Source: Sphingomonas_R arantia (lineage in GTDB: Bacteria; Pseudomonadota; Alphaproteobacteria; Sphingomonadales; Sphingomonadaceae). From it: 64,000 bases of DNA. The translations under genes were made by a program, and so were the position numbers. Position 1 is the first letter of the stretch, and every line of letters begins with the position of its first letter. A model generated the notes under the pieces. That model made no database searches and was not told the origin of the DNA. It saw only the letters and a list, made by a program, of their open reading frames with translations. Positions 55,235 to 64,000 of this stretch are shown piece after piece. The stretch is taken from NCBI RefSeq assembly GCF_042682045.1, contig NZ_JBHUGS010000001.1:1151758-1215757 (forward strand). The letters are read 5' to 3'.

Positions 55235-55543
55235 TCAGGCCTGCTTGTCGTCCGGCTGTTTGAGTGCAGCACGCACCGCCCCGACGATCAGCCGGAAAGT
55301 GCCGAACCCGGTCCACCCGGCGGCGATGCCAGCGCCGAGGATGAAGTAGACCGGCCAGTCATATTCGGCGGCCAGCGCGCCACCCAGCGCACCGAACGCC
55401 GGCAGCATCGTTAGTTCGACCATGATCTGCTTGCGGCCGACGGGCAGGTCTTGTTCCATGCGGCGACCCAGCCGGCCGATCTGACCGGACGCGACAGCGA
55501 ACACCATCAGCGCGAACACCCACCACGTATCAGGGATCTTCAT
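55235..55543 (-). CDS. Holin-like phage protein
   Basis: The 102-residue protein has an N-terminal hydrophobic segment (WWVFALMVFAVASGQIG) and two further membrane helices around residues 43-80 (LPAFGALGGALAAEYDWPVY, FILGAGIAAGW). This resembles small LydA-type phage holins. It would form the pore that lets the endolysin reach the wall. Its ATG overlaps the stop of the preceding gene (ATGA). It ends KQPDDKQA, the sequence that recurs decayed downstream. Confidence 0.75.
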   Translation of the reverse strand: MKIPDTWWVFALMVFAVASGQIGRLGRRMEQDLPVGRKQIMVELTMLPAFGALGGALAAEYDWPVYFILGAGIAAGWTGFGTFRLIVGAVRAALKQPDDKQA

Positions 55544-56043
55544 GGTCGCACCGCGGTGACGATGCCGATGCCGAGGCCCATCACCGCGAAACCGATGCTG
55601 ACGTAGACGCTAAGCGATCGCTTGCGCGTGACGGCCGCGTGCATCGCCGACATGCCTAGCGATAGAGCGATGGCGCCCGCGAAATCCATGCTTCGGTCGA
55701 ACGCATCCCAACGGCCCGGCAAGCGTGCCACCAGCTGCGCGACGTCACCGACGCTGCCGAACGACAGCCCAACGCCAATCAGCGTCATGCCGCCAAACAG
55801 AAGCAGACCGGACCACCGCGTCGTCAACGCGATGATGAGGTCGGCATATTGCGCGTCCAGGCTCTGGCTGAACCAGCGGCGTCGGTCTGCCCAAGTAGCG
55901 TTCCTCGAACGCGCGACCCGCTTGAGGCAAAGCAATACCGGCTTTAGGCCGTGCCCGCTTACAGCGATGAACCGGAGTGCAGAAAGGAAGATGATCCAGA
56001 CTGCGGTGACCCCGACGACATGGACAACGGAAGGATCGGTCAC
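55540..56043 (-). CDS. Phage membrane protein
   Basis: This protein of about 167 residues has three to four membrane helices: VVGVTAVWIIFLSALRFIAV near the start, LLLFGGMTLIGVGLS in the middle, and VYVSIGFAVMGLGIGI at the end. The function is unknown. It may help lysis, or be a superinfection-exclusion or accessory membrane factor. GTG 56043 overlaps the stop of the 19-codon ORF upstream, and the gene overlaps the holin gene by 4 bp. The chain of overlaps makes this a lysis-type operon. Confidence 0.65.
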   Translation of the reverse strand: MTDPSVVHVVGVTAVWIIFLSALRFIAVSGHGLKPVLLCLKRVARSRNATWADRRRWFSQSLDAQYADLIIALTTRWSGLLLFGGMTLIGVGLSFGSVGDVAQLVARLPGRWDAFDRSMDFAGAIALSLGMSAMHAAVTRKRSLSVYVSIGFAVMGLGIGIVTAVRP

Positions 56044-56099
56044 AGGACGCACGCCTGGGGTCGCACCGGCACAAGGCCGGCGACGGGGTTCGTCTTCAT
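56040..56099 (-). CDS. 19-residue ORF coupled to the phage membrane protein
   Basis: The ORF reads MKTNPVAGLVPVRPQACVL. It has a very strong ribosome binding site (aaggag, 8 bp before ATG 56099), and its stop overlaps the GTG of the next gene (GTGA). It may be a translated leader that couples translation of the membrane protein. The amino-acid sequence itself suggests no function. Confidence 0.5.
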   Translation of the reverse strand: MKTNPVAGLVPVRPQACVL

Positions 56100-56151
56100 G
56101 GTGGGTGCTCCTTGAGTTACGCCGGCGGCGCGGGGGTTCCGCGGTCTGTGA

Positions 56152-58056
56152 TCAAGCGTCGCGGAGGGCGGCAAGTAACATCACGGCCAGCTGCTCGTAC
56201 CGAACGGAGTAGCGCGTCACCGGCTGACCTTCGGCGTCCAGCTGGGGTCGCGTCTCCGTTCGCACGACCCGCTCGACCTTCTGCGTGCGCGGACGCTGAT
56301 AGGTGGCTTGCCGCGCGGGCGTGCCCGGGATCGTCACGACCGGTTCGGCGGGACCGCGAAGTATCCGGCCGATCCAGCCGCGCTCGCCGGGCATCGTGCG
56401 CGGCCCGATCGCCGGCAGCATGACGGGGTTGCCGTCCGTGTCGACGATCGGCAGGTGGTCGACGACGGGAACGCGCCGGGTGACCGGTTCGCGGATCAGG
56501 GTGGCGACACCGTCGACGACCTCAACACGCTCGTCGTCCTCGATGACCTCTTCCGTCACCGGCTCGTCAATCATCTCGCGAACTTCGAACGGCTCCATCA
56601 CCGGATCCTCGCCAATGACGCCGTACCGGCGCCAGTCGAGCCCCTCGGCCTCGAACGCTGCGATCAGGTCCTGGGCGATGATGCCGAAGTGCAGTCGGGC
56701 ATGGTCCTCGCCTTTAGCGGCGACAGCGTCGAGATACTGGAACACGACCAATGGAAGCCCCCGCGCGACCGCCTTCTCGGCTTCGATGATCGGGCCGCGG
56801 GTGTGCTTCAGCCGGGCGTCCGAGCCCACCGTCGGGTTGTTGGCGAAGTAGCTGTTGTTCCAACGCCGGATCGCCGAGCCAAGATCATAGCCTGCATCGA
56901 CGAGCGGCAGATGCGTGTGCGTCCCGAACCAGATCGACCGAACCGAGATCGCGCCGTTGCCAACCCCGCCGTTGCCGCCCTCCGCTTCGATACGGCTATC
57001 ATAATCGACGTTCGTCCCGCTGCTGTGGAAGTCGATGTGCGGCTTGCCGGCGAGCGACAGCGAGCCCAGCTCAAGGCCAGCGTTCGGATTGTACAAGGAC
57101 AGGTTGCCGTCGGTCCAATCGCTGTTCTGCGTCCGGAACACCGACCCGGTGAAGGCGGTGTTCCGCATGTCGATACCGTTGGCCAGCACCGGCGTGTCGT
57201 CGAGCCGCAGCAGCGAACTATCGCTACCGAGCGGATTGCCACCGTTCTGCGCGCCGACGTGGATGCCGTACCGGGCGCCAAGGTTCGGGCCGACGATCCC
57301 CGAGATGCTGAGCGCGGCGTCGATTACTGCACCGCGCGTCTGCACATAGTCCGCGATCTGGATACCGCTGCGATACTGGACAGTGCTGCCGGCTATCGTG
57401 ACGCAGTTACTTTCGAACGCCGTGGCGTTGAATACCCCGATCGCACTACCCTCGATCTGGGTAATCGACGACATGCCGAAAAACGCGCCGAGCGGAGCGG
57501 ACGGGGTGCCGCCATCGCCCGTGAAAGTCTGGCATTGCCCCTGCAGCCCGACGAAGTTCCGATCCGGATTGTCCGCTGCGGTCGGCGCGCGCTGGAACAG
57601 CGAGCCCTTGATCGCATGGCGCCCGCCACGGGCAGTCGGGCCGCCGAAGTGCAGGTCGATGTTCTGTCCGTTGACCTTGGAGCTGAACCCGCTGTTGGGG
57701 ACGGTCTGCGAGACAGCGTCGTCACGGATCACCGCGCCCGAATAGACCCACTCGCGGGCATTGGACGTGACGGTCGATCCTGGGATCGCCAGTTGCGGGT
57801 TGCCGTCGAGGCCGACGATCGACGCCGCGATTTTCGTAAACCGGTCGAGGCATGGGAAATAGATCGTCCGGCCGTCGAACGTCTCCATCGGGTAGTAGCC
57901 GAGCGGCCCGGCCTTGCCTCCATTGGCGTCGAAACTGTCCGGATCGTCGAACGTCCCGGCATAGAAGTCGCCGTTGCTGCCCACAACGCCACCCTGCCGC
58001 GCGATCAGATCGGTGACGCCGGTGAGAAGCTCAGACGGGATAGTCGCGATGCTCAT
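56152..58056 (-). CDS. Phage tail spike/fibre with S74-type intramolecular chaperone
   Basis: This 634-residue protein has a beta-rich body with glycine-rich segments and a C-terminal S74 chaperone. The self-cleavage motif GSDARLKHTRGP, with the catalytic serine near residue 411, is followed by FQYLDAVA, HFGIIAQDLIAAFEAEGL, and the closing YEQLAVMLLAALRD. Between GIIAQDL and YEQLAV there is an unusually long acidic insert of about 140 residues. The chaperone cuts itself off after trimer folding. The gene overlaps the upstream tail gene by 4 bp. Confidence 0.85.
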   Translation of the reverse strand: MSIATIPSELLTGVTDLIARQGGVVGSNGDFYAGTFDDPDSFDANGGKAGPLGYYPMETFDGRTIYFPCLDRFTKIAASIVGLDGNPQLAIPGSTVTSNAREWVYSGAVIRDDAVSQTVPNSGFSSKVNGQNIDLHFGGPTARGGRHAIKGSLFQRAPTAADNPDRNFVGLQGQCQTFTGDGGTPSAPLGAFFGMSSITQIEGSAIGVFNATAFESNCVTIAGSTVQYRSGIQIADYVQTRGAVIDAALSISGIVGPNLGARYGIHVGAQNGGNPLGSDSSLLRLDDTPVLANGIDMRNTAFTGSVFRTQNSDWTDGNLSLYNPNAGLELGSLSLAGKPHIDFHSSGTNVDYDSRIEAEGGNGGVGNGAISVRSIWFGTHTHLPLVDAGYDLGSAIRRWNNSYFANNPTVGSDARLKHTRGPIIEAEKAVARGLPLVVFQYLDAVAAKGEDHARLHFGIIAQDLIAAFEAEGLDWRRYGVIGEDPVMEPFEVREMIDEPVTEEVIEDDERVEVVDGVATLIREPVTRRVPVVDHLPIVDTDGNPVMLPAIGPRTMPGERGWIGRILRGPAEPVVTIPGTPARQATYQRPRTQKVERVVRTETRPQLDAEGQPVTRYSVRYEQLAVMLLAALRDA

Positions 58057-61000
58057 GGGATTTCCTCGAATTGCTTCTGACGCAGCCCACCGACGCCGCT
58101 TGGGTTGTTGGTCGTCGTTCCGGTCGTGCCGCCATCGCCGGCGTCATCGCCGTTGATCTGACCGCCGCCGCCAGCGCCCGCGCCGGGGCCTTCGCCAGGC
58201 GGCGCGCTGATCCAGATTTGGGTAAAGGCCGTGCGGACGCGCTCGGTGACCTCTTCGTGGCGCGCGGACGACCGGATGTTGGCGCCGCCGGTGCAGCGCA
58301 CCTGCACGTCGTACTGCGCCTCCGCCGCCATCGGCACGCTGTCCGAGAAGCCCCAGGCCATCATGCCCCCGACAGTAGACACAGCCATCGGCAGCCCATT
58401 GGCTCCGCCCCAAACGACATGCCCATCCTGCACTCGGACGATCCGGTAATAAGCAGCGCCTGCCGGGTTGCCGATGTTCTGGGCATGGAACGACACGAAG
58501 CCCGTCATGGGCGACCCGTCGCGGCTCACGATGCCGACACCCATGAACCCGGTGAACGTCGCCTGGCTGTTGTCGTTGGATGCCGCGCGATCGTAGAGCG
58601 ACATCTGACCGGTGGAGCCGAAGTCGAGGGCATCCTTCCCGACCGAGCGGATTTTGATCGTGTCGACGACTAAGCTCGGCGCGTAGACGTCGTTGGGATT
58701 ACCATCGCCGTCCGCATCGGAGCCAAGGACGAACAACGGCGTGCCGTCCGGCTTCAGGAATGTAACGCTGTCGAACGAAAAGACGAGATCGCCCTTCGTG
58801 CCATCATTGGTCGCTGTGTACCCAACCACCTTGCCGTTGGCGTCGAGGCTTAGAACGGCCTTGGTGCTAACGGCTCCGTCCGCATCGACGATCACCTCGC
58901 GAAGGTCGTCGATCCGACCTTTCTGGCCGTCGATCGATGCCTCAACGCTCTCGATGTCCAGCGCGCGCGCTTCCTGCTCACCGGCGATCGCCGTGCTCAG
59001 GTCGGTGACCGATGCCTTGCTATCGATGTCGCCCTGCAGCTCGGCAGTAACCTCGGACAGGGCGTCGGCGCGGGCCTCACTCTCTGTCGCAATCGCGCGA
59101 TCGAGCCGGCGGACACCCGCCTTCGTGCCGAGCGACGGCTGGAAATTGGTGGCCCCACCTTGCTGGAACTGGACCCTCGTCACTCGCTGGGTCTTGCCCG
59201 CAACCACGTTGTTGAGCCGGACGCGAGCCTTTGACGCCGCGGCTGGCGCGACCACGGGCGGCGAAGCGAACCGCGACCATCCGTCAGTCTGGATCCGTAC
59301 CGCCTCGCTGATCCCCTGGCCGGCGTTGTTGATCCATTCGACCGTGCTGTTCGTCGTCGCCATGTCGTCCGGGTCGGCTTCCAGGCTTAAGCTGTAGGCG
59401 TTGCCGGGCTGCACGCTGACGTCTTGATAAATCGATGCAACGTCGTCCGTCTGAACGAAGGTCCCGACCCCGAACCCGTAGATCACGTCCCAGTTTCCGG
59501 CGCCGCTCGAGAGCCAGAAATCCAGTTCCTCGGTGAAATCGGGATTATCGAGGAGGTTGGGGCTGCCGTTCCGGAACCGGGCATTCACGATCGACAGGTC
59601 GGACGCGCGCGCTTCCTGCTCGGTCGCGACCGCCTGTTGCAGCTGCAACACTGTTGCGCGGGTCGCGAGCGCGTCCCCAAAGTCGGTCTGCACAAGACGA
59701 ATGGCCTCCGCGACCGCGGCGGCCTGATCAACGAACGCCTGCTGTACGTCGGTAACGCTGGCCTTGGCGTCGATCTTGCCGTCCAGTTCGGCCACGACCT
59801 GCTGCAAAGCCAACGCGCGCGCCTCGCTCTCCCCGGCAACCGCTTCGGACAACTGGGTTACCGAGGCCTTGCTATCGAGCTCGCCCTGGAAATCGGCGGT
59901 CAGTTGCACAAGCCGGCCGGCGAAGCTCTGCGTTGGGCTGATCATCACCTGATCCAGGTCAAGGATGAACGCCGATCCGTCCGGCGAGACGACCCCGAGC
60001 AACCGGATTGTCTTGCGGATGGTGTTCTCGCCTTCCCGCCGGTCAATCGTTTCCTGACGCAGGACCAGCTTGACCTTCTGGCCGGCCAGCATGCCCATCT
60101 CTTCGGCGCGGATCGCTGCCGCATTCGCGAGCAACGTGCTTTGCAACGCCGCGACAATTGTGGCGTGAGCCTGCTCTTCCAGGGCATCAGCATCTTCGCG
60201 AACGACGTCGATCCTGTCGTGGGCCGCGGCAACCGCCTCGGCCCCGGCGGCAACCTGCCTGATGGCATCCGCGACCGTGCCGTCGGGTCCGAACGGCGAC
60301 AGCGGATCTGCGGTGTTCGTCGCGTTGTCGTCCGGCTTGGTACCGGTCGGATCACGAACGGCCTCCCAATCGACAGCGCTTTCGATCGGCGCCAGCTTCG
60401 TTGCCTTGCTCAGCCCCTCAATCGACAGACTCAGCTTGCTGACGCCGTCCGCCACCTCGACCGAGAAATCCTTGAAGAACCCGTAGATCGTCAGACTGTC
60501 GAGCCCGGACTGGCCGATCCACAGGCACGGCCGCGCGCGGACAGCCACGATCCGGTTAGCGACGACGTCGAGCGCGTCCGTGCGGATCAGCGCCTTGGCG
60601 GTCATCTTCTTGGCCCATGCGCGCTCGACAATTGTGACCTCGCCGAAGTCGTCGACGACCTTGCGGCTGAAGTCCGTGATGCCGGCAGTCGGCGACGCCT
60701 CGGTGATGCCCAGCCCCACACACCGCCCGATCAGCATCGTGCCGACCGAAACCGCGCCGTCGCCGCTGATCCGCACGTTCACCGGGCCAGCGGGCAGATC
60801 GAGGAAGGTAATAGTGTCGGCGGCGGCAGGGACCGTCCGATCGTAGCCAAGCGCCTGCACCCGCACCGTCGCGGCCTTCACGTCGAGCAGCGCGATCGCG
60901 CCCGCGACCCCGGCGTCCAGCGTTACAACGATCGCGCCGTTTGCCGTCGTCATCGTGCCGAGCGCCTGGTCGAACATCGCCCAGCGATTGGTCGGGCCGA

Positions 61001-61613
61001 GGTCCAGCCAGCGTCCGGCCGGCGTCGCCGGATCGTTGCCGAGATTGCCGGCGGCGAGGCTCTCGTAGATCCGGTGAGTGGATCCGCGGATGACGCGCGC
61101 ACCGATCGGATAAGTCGTTTCGGCATCCCACGCCGGGGCGTCGGTCTCCGGCACGCTGCTGACCGTCAGCACTGCGTCCGTCACCGTGGCAGGCTGGAGT
61201 AGCTGCAACGTCGACGCGCGATCGTTCGGCGCCGGATCTCCGCCCGCATCGGCCGCCGCGGCCGACGACGCTATGCCTTCGATCGACATCGAGCAGAAGC
61301 TTACCGACGTGCCCGGCAGATCGACCTGGAAGTCTTTGTAGAACCCCTGGACCTGCAGGCTCGCGAACCGTTCGTCGGCCACCCACAGCGCAGACGTTGC
61401 GCGCAGGTCGGCCAGCCGACGCTGGAGACTATCGACGTCAGGGGAGGGCACCGCCAGGCGCACCGACATCTTGCGCGCAAACCCGCGCTCCACGACCGTC
61501 GTGACCCCAAAGTCGTCGGTGACCCGGCGGCTATAGTCGATGATCCCGATCGTGGCGCCGGTCTCGGTCGTGCCGAGGGCGATACTCTCGCCTGAAGGCG
61601 TCACCACCCTCAT
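58053..61613 (-). CDS. Phage tail protein, DUF1983/host-specificity type
   Basis: This 1186-residue protein has two copies of one domain, near residues 12-115 (ATIGIIDYSRRVTDDFGVTT, VERGFARKMSVRL) and 310-405 (AGITDFSRKVVDDFGEVTIV, VERAWAKKMTAKAL). A helical section follows with several ASVTxLxxA...EARA repeats (about 590-720 and 860-950), then a C-terminal beta-rich part. This layout resembles the DUF1983-bearing central tail-tip or host-specificity proteins. It probably forms part of the baseplate or tail tip. The ATG overlaps the tape-measure stop. Confidence 0.75.
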   Translation of the reverse strand: MRVVTPSGESIALGTTETGATIGIIDYSRRVTDDFGVTTVVERGFARKMSVRLAVPSPDVDSLQRRLADLRATSALWVADERFASLQVQGFYKDFQVDLPGTSVSFCSMSIEGIASSAAAADAGGDPAPNDRASTLQLLQPATVTDAVLTVSSVPETDAPAWDAETTYPIGARVIRGSTHRIYESLAAGNLGNDPATPAGRWLDLGPTNRWAMFDQALGTMTTANGAIVVTLDAGVAGAIALLDVKAATVRVQALGYDRTVPAAADTITFLDLPAGPVNVRISGDGAVSVGTMLIGRCVGLGITEASPTAGITDFSRKVVDDFGEVTIVERAWAKKMTAKALIRTDALDVVANRIVAVRARPCLWIGQSGLDSLTIYGFFKDFSVEVADGVSKLSLSIEGLSKATKLAPIESAVDWEAVRDPTGTKPDDNATNTADPLSPFGPDGTVADAIRQVAAGAEAVAAAHDRIDVVREDADALEEQAHATIVAALQSTLLANAAAIRAEEMGMLAGQKVKLVLRQETIDRREGENTIRKTIRLLGVVSPDGSAFILDLDQVMISPTQSFAGRLVQLTADFQGELDSKASVTQLSEAVAGESEARALALQQVVAELDGKIDAKASVTDVQQAFVDQAAAVAEAIRLVQTDFGDALATRATVLQLQQAVATEQEARASDLSIVNARFRNGSPNLLDNPDFTEELDFWLSSGAGNWDVIYGFGVGTFVQTDDVASIYQDVSVQPGNAYSLSLEADPDDMATTNSTVEWINNAGQGISEAVRIQTDGWSRFASPPVVAPAAASKARVRLNNVVAGKTQRVTRVQFQQGGATNFQPSLGTKAGVRRLDRAIATESEARADALSEVTAELQGDIDSKASVTDLSTAIAGEQEARALDIESVEASIDGQKGRIDDLREVIVDADGAVSTKAVLSLDANGKVVGYTATNDGTKGDLVFSFDSVTFLKPDGTPLFVLGSDADGDGNPNDVYAPSLVVDTIKIRSVGKDALDFGSTGQMSLYDRAASNDNSQATFTGFMGVGIVSRDGSPMTGFVSFHAQNIGNPAGAAYYRIVRVQDGHVVWGGANGLPMAVSTVGGMMAWGFSDSVPMAAEAQYDVQVRCTGGANIRSSARHEEVTERVRTAFTQIWISAPPGEGPGAGAGGGGQINGDDAGDGGTTGTTTNNPSGVGGLRQKQFEEIP

Positions 61614-64000
61614 GCGGCGACACCCGTGACGCTGATCGCCTCACCTCCGTTCGGAGCCGTGACGGCCTCCAGACGGCGATCAATTCGGCCGGTGTTGCCG
61701 GCGATCGTTGCGTTTCCGCTGTTGGTATCGGCGCGCAGCATGGCGACCTCCTCACGCAGGGCCTTCACCTCGGACACGAGGTCCGCGGTCGGACTGGTGC
61801 TGCCGCTCGCGTCCGACGACGCCGCGGTCAGCGCCGCTGGGATCGCACCGTCCGCGGCGTCCGTGCCGCGGAGCCCATTGATCGCGCCATAGGTCGCCTC
61901 CAGCATCGCGGCCGTCTCAGCCTGGACGCGGTCCAGTTCCTGCCGGCTGGTCGCCGCCAGCGCCGCGGCATCAAGCAGTGACTTCGACAGCTGCGGTAGG
62001 CTCTTCGCCGCATCCATGTCGCCGCCCTGCGCGGCACTGTTCGCAGCGTTGAACTGCCCCATCAGCGACGCGAACGTCCCGCCGCCACTAGCATCGTTCA
62101 GACCGCGGATCCGCTTCACCTCGTCCATGATGCTGGCGCCGACGCCCTTCCACGCATCGCGCAGTTGCTCGGCCGCCTTGGCGGCTTGCTGTGCGTCCTG
62201 GACCGCCCAGACCTGTTCCTGCAGCGCGCGGTTGCTCGGATCGATCTTGGCAAGCTCCGCCGCCCGGATCGCGGCGGTGTCGCCCGCCAGATCGAGCAGT
62301 TGCTTCTGCAGGTCCTCGCGCTCACGCACGATCGCGGCCGCCGACGCCGCACCGTCGAGCGCCCCCTTCAAGTCGGCGAACGCCGGCGCCAGCTGGATCA
62401 GCGTGGCGTACATCTGCTGCCCTGCAGCCGTGGACAGATCCTGCGCGTCGACCAGCGCCCGGTATCCGGCCAGCGTTTCGGGCATGGCGAGCCCAAGCCC
62501 CGCGAACGCGCGACCCATCTGCGCGGTCTGCGCAGCGGCCTGTTCGGCATCCGAATAGAACGCCTGGAAGTAGGCGTCCGCCGCCCCGGTGAAGTCGGAC
62601 ACGCTATCGAACAGCCCGGCGACCGCCATGTCGATATCGACGCCCATCGTGCCGGACGTCACGCCCAGCCGCTGGAACACCGCATCGACCTGTTCGACCG
62701 TGGACGCGACCCGCACCAGCGTCTCGAACGCGCCCTCGCCGACCTGCTGGAAGCGCGACAGGCCGGGGATCGCGGCCTCCGCCATGCCGTCCGCCGCCGC
62801 GCCGAACACCGCCTCCAGCTTCTCCTGGATCTCGGTGCCGGTCAGGCCCTTCAGGTCGATCTTGCCGATATCGACGGTGAAGCCGAGCAGGCGATCCTGC
62901 ACGGCGTCGAGCGACTGGCCAAGTGGCGCCGCCGCAGCGCCGATCGTGTCGTAGAACTGCCGCAGCAGCAGTGTGAACTGGTCCTCGATCCCGGCGTCCG
63001 CACCGGTCAGGCTGGTGCTGTACTTCGTCGACGTGGTCAGCCCGAACAGCTTCTTCTTCTTCTCGACGTCGCTGTAGTAGGACGCGTCGAACCCGCCGGA
63101 CAGGATGTCGCCGACCGACTGGCTGTCGCCGTACAGGCCGCTGGCGACCACCGTAGTCTTGCTACCGAAAAGGTTGCCGAGCAGACCGCCGATCACCGGG
63201 ATCTTGCTCAGCAGCGATCCGACCGCGTCCGTCTTGAAGCCCTCGTTCACGCCGCCACTGGCGTCAATGTTGCCGGCGCGGACGAGCAGCGACGACAGCC
63301 CGCCCAGGCTGCTCTCGATCGAGCGGAGCGACGACAGCATCCCGCGGCTGACGCCGAGCGTGGCGTCGTTGATCTCGCCCAGCATGTCGATCGACCGCTG
63401 AATGCTCTCGCTCTTCGCGGCCGTGTCGCCCAGCACGGTGCCGGTCCCTTCGTTCGCCTTGGGCAATGTGTTCTTGCTGCTGCCCCCGCCGAGGATCGCA
63501 ACGCCGATCCCGACCAGGGCAGCCGCCGTCGCTGCCATCGCCGCGATGTTGGCGGGGAAGGGTAGCTGGCTCTGCTTGGCGACACCGACCGTGCCCTCGG
63601 CCGCTGCCTTCACGCCGGCGTTGGCGACGGTCACGCCCATCTCGACGCCATTCTGGATCATCGACGCGATCGACATGGCGAGCTGAACGGCGCGGAACGT
63701 CATCTCGGCCGCCTGCAGGCCCTTATAGATCCGGCTGTGCTCGGAGAACATCGACTTGGCCGCGTTCGTCATCGTCGCGTAGCCCGACACCCGGTCAGCG
63801 GCACTGCGGATCGCGTACTGCCGCTCGACCGCCGCGCGCGCCTTCGCGCCCTCGATGGTGGATCCGTCCAGCACCTTCAGACGGTCCTGCTCTTCCTGTG
63901 CCAGCCGCGCCTGCTCGGCGCCGTAGGACACCAGGCCGGTCAGGACGTCGCCGATCGCCGTGCCGACCTTGCCGAATGCTTCCGTCATGCCGGAGGCCGC
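61610..64000 (-). CDS. Phage tail tape-measure protein (5' truncated by window edge)
   Basis: The visible 796 codons run open to the right edge, so the start is outside. The sequence is long and helical with alanine-rich segments, including membrane-like runs such as ANIAAMAATAAALVGIGVAI near the N-terminal third, as expected for tape-measure proteins. These set tail length and may aid DNA entry. It is the first of the overlapping minus-strand tail genes. Its last residues overlap the next gene's start (ATGA). Confidence 0.75.
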   Translation of the reverse strand, partial: AASGMTEAFGKVGTAIGDVLTGLVSYGAEQARLAQEEQDRLKVLDGSTIEGAKARAAVERQYAIRSAADRVSGYATMTNAAKSMFSEHSRIYKGLQAAEMTFRAVQLAMSIASMIQNGVEMGVTVANAGVKAAAEGTVGVAKQSQLPFPANIAAMAATAAALVGIGVAILGGGSSKNTLPKANEGTGTVLGDTAAKSESIQRSIDMLGEINDATLGVSRGMLSSLRSIESSLGGLSSLLVRAGNIDASGGVNEGFKTDAVGSLLSKIPVIGGLLGNLFGSKTTVVASGLYGDSQSVGDILSGGFDASYYSDVEKKKKLFGLTTSTKYSTSLTGADAGIEDQFTLLLRQFYDTIGAAAAPLGQSLDAVQDRLLGFTVDIGKIDLKGLTGTEIQEKLEAVFGAAADGMAEAAIPGLSRFQQVGEGAFETLVRVASTVEQVDAVFQRLGVTSGTMGVDIDMAVAGLFDSVSDFTGAADAYFQAFYSDAEQAAAQTAQMGRAFAGLGLAMPETLAGYRALVDAQDLSTAAGQQMYATLIQLAPAFADLKGALDGAASAAAIVREREDLQKQLLDLAGDTAAIRAAELAKIDPSNRALQEQVWAVQDAQQAAKAAEQLRDAWKGVGASIMDEVKRIRGLNDASGGGTFASLMGQFNAANSAAQGGDMDAAKSLPQLSKSLLDAAALAATSRQELDRVQAETAAMLEATYGAINGLRGTDAADGAIPAALTAASSDASGSTSPTADLVSEVKALREEVAMLRADTNSGNATIAGNTGRIDRRLEAVTAPNGGEAISVTGVAA

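Overview
The window is high-GC chromosomal DNA of an alphaproteobacterium, most likely a Sphingomonas-type sphingomonad. The basis is protein-level recognition: a PhyR-NepR-EcfG general stress response locus, HWE and HisKA_2 sensor kinases, alphaproteobacterial rpoB/rpoC, the argS-SPOR-nagZ-tatABC neighbourhood, a SWIB-domain protein, a DUF1192 protein, and frequent GTG/TTG starts. No rRNA or tRNA gene was recognised.

Layout. 1-6.1 kb: 3' part of a LOV-HWE blue-light-type histidine kinase (cut by the window edge), a metallophosphoesterase, a GreA/B-like factor, a PEBP-like protein, rarA, a GT4 glycosyltransferase broken by a frameshift in a (CG)6 tract, and a SWIB protein. 6.3-15.2 kb: rpoC and rpoB on the minus strand with their own promoter and a long leader. 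15.2-20.8 kb: a three-gene envelope operon around an M48 peptidase, then clpA and a DUF1192 protein. 20.8-30.4 kb: quinone oxidoreductase, asd, a GFA-family protein, an alpha/beta hydrolase, two small coupled genes, argS, a SPOR protein, nagZ and tatABC. 30.5-34.9 kb: the general stress response island, with an entericidin-like lipoprotein, phyP, nepR (TTG start), phyR, a small membrane protein, ecfG and a second NepR-like gene convergent with ecfG. 34.9-42.9 kb: glnE, bcp, an M23 peptidase, erpA, xth, an Lrp/AsnC regulator, a degenerate histidine kinase and a YozE-like gene. 43.3-46.8 kb: a large RTX protein with a beta-propeller and two lamin-tail-domain modules.

46.8-64 kb is accessory. 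It starts with small overlapping genes, including second copies of two small families, an SRAP (YedK/HMCES-type) protein, a degenerate serine recombinase and an acyltransferase. It then runs into the lysis and tail end of a prophage read on the minus strand (53.6 kb to the right edge): tape measure, DUF1983-like tail protein, S74-type tail spike, a 19-residue ORF, a membrane protein, a holin-like protein, a non-coding array, an M15 endolysin and an HNH-like protein. No integrase or attachment site is visible, so the prophage boundaries are unknown.

The most unusual structure is the non-coding stretch 54.6-55.23 kb. It holds five copies of a hairpin module with compensatory stem changes. At least two copies still carry decayed remnants of the 3' end of the adjacent holin-like gene. 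Other points of interest are overlapping, near-symmetrical EcfG-type promoters between nepR and phyR, the second NepR-like gene, and the possible slippage locus in the glycosyltransferase.
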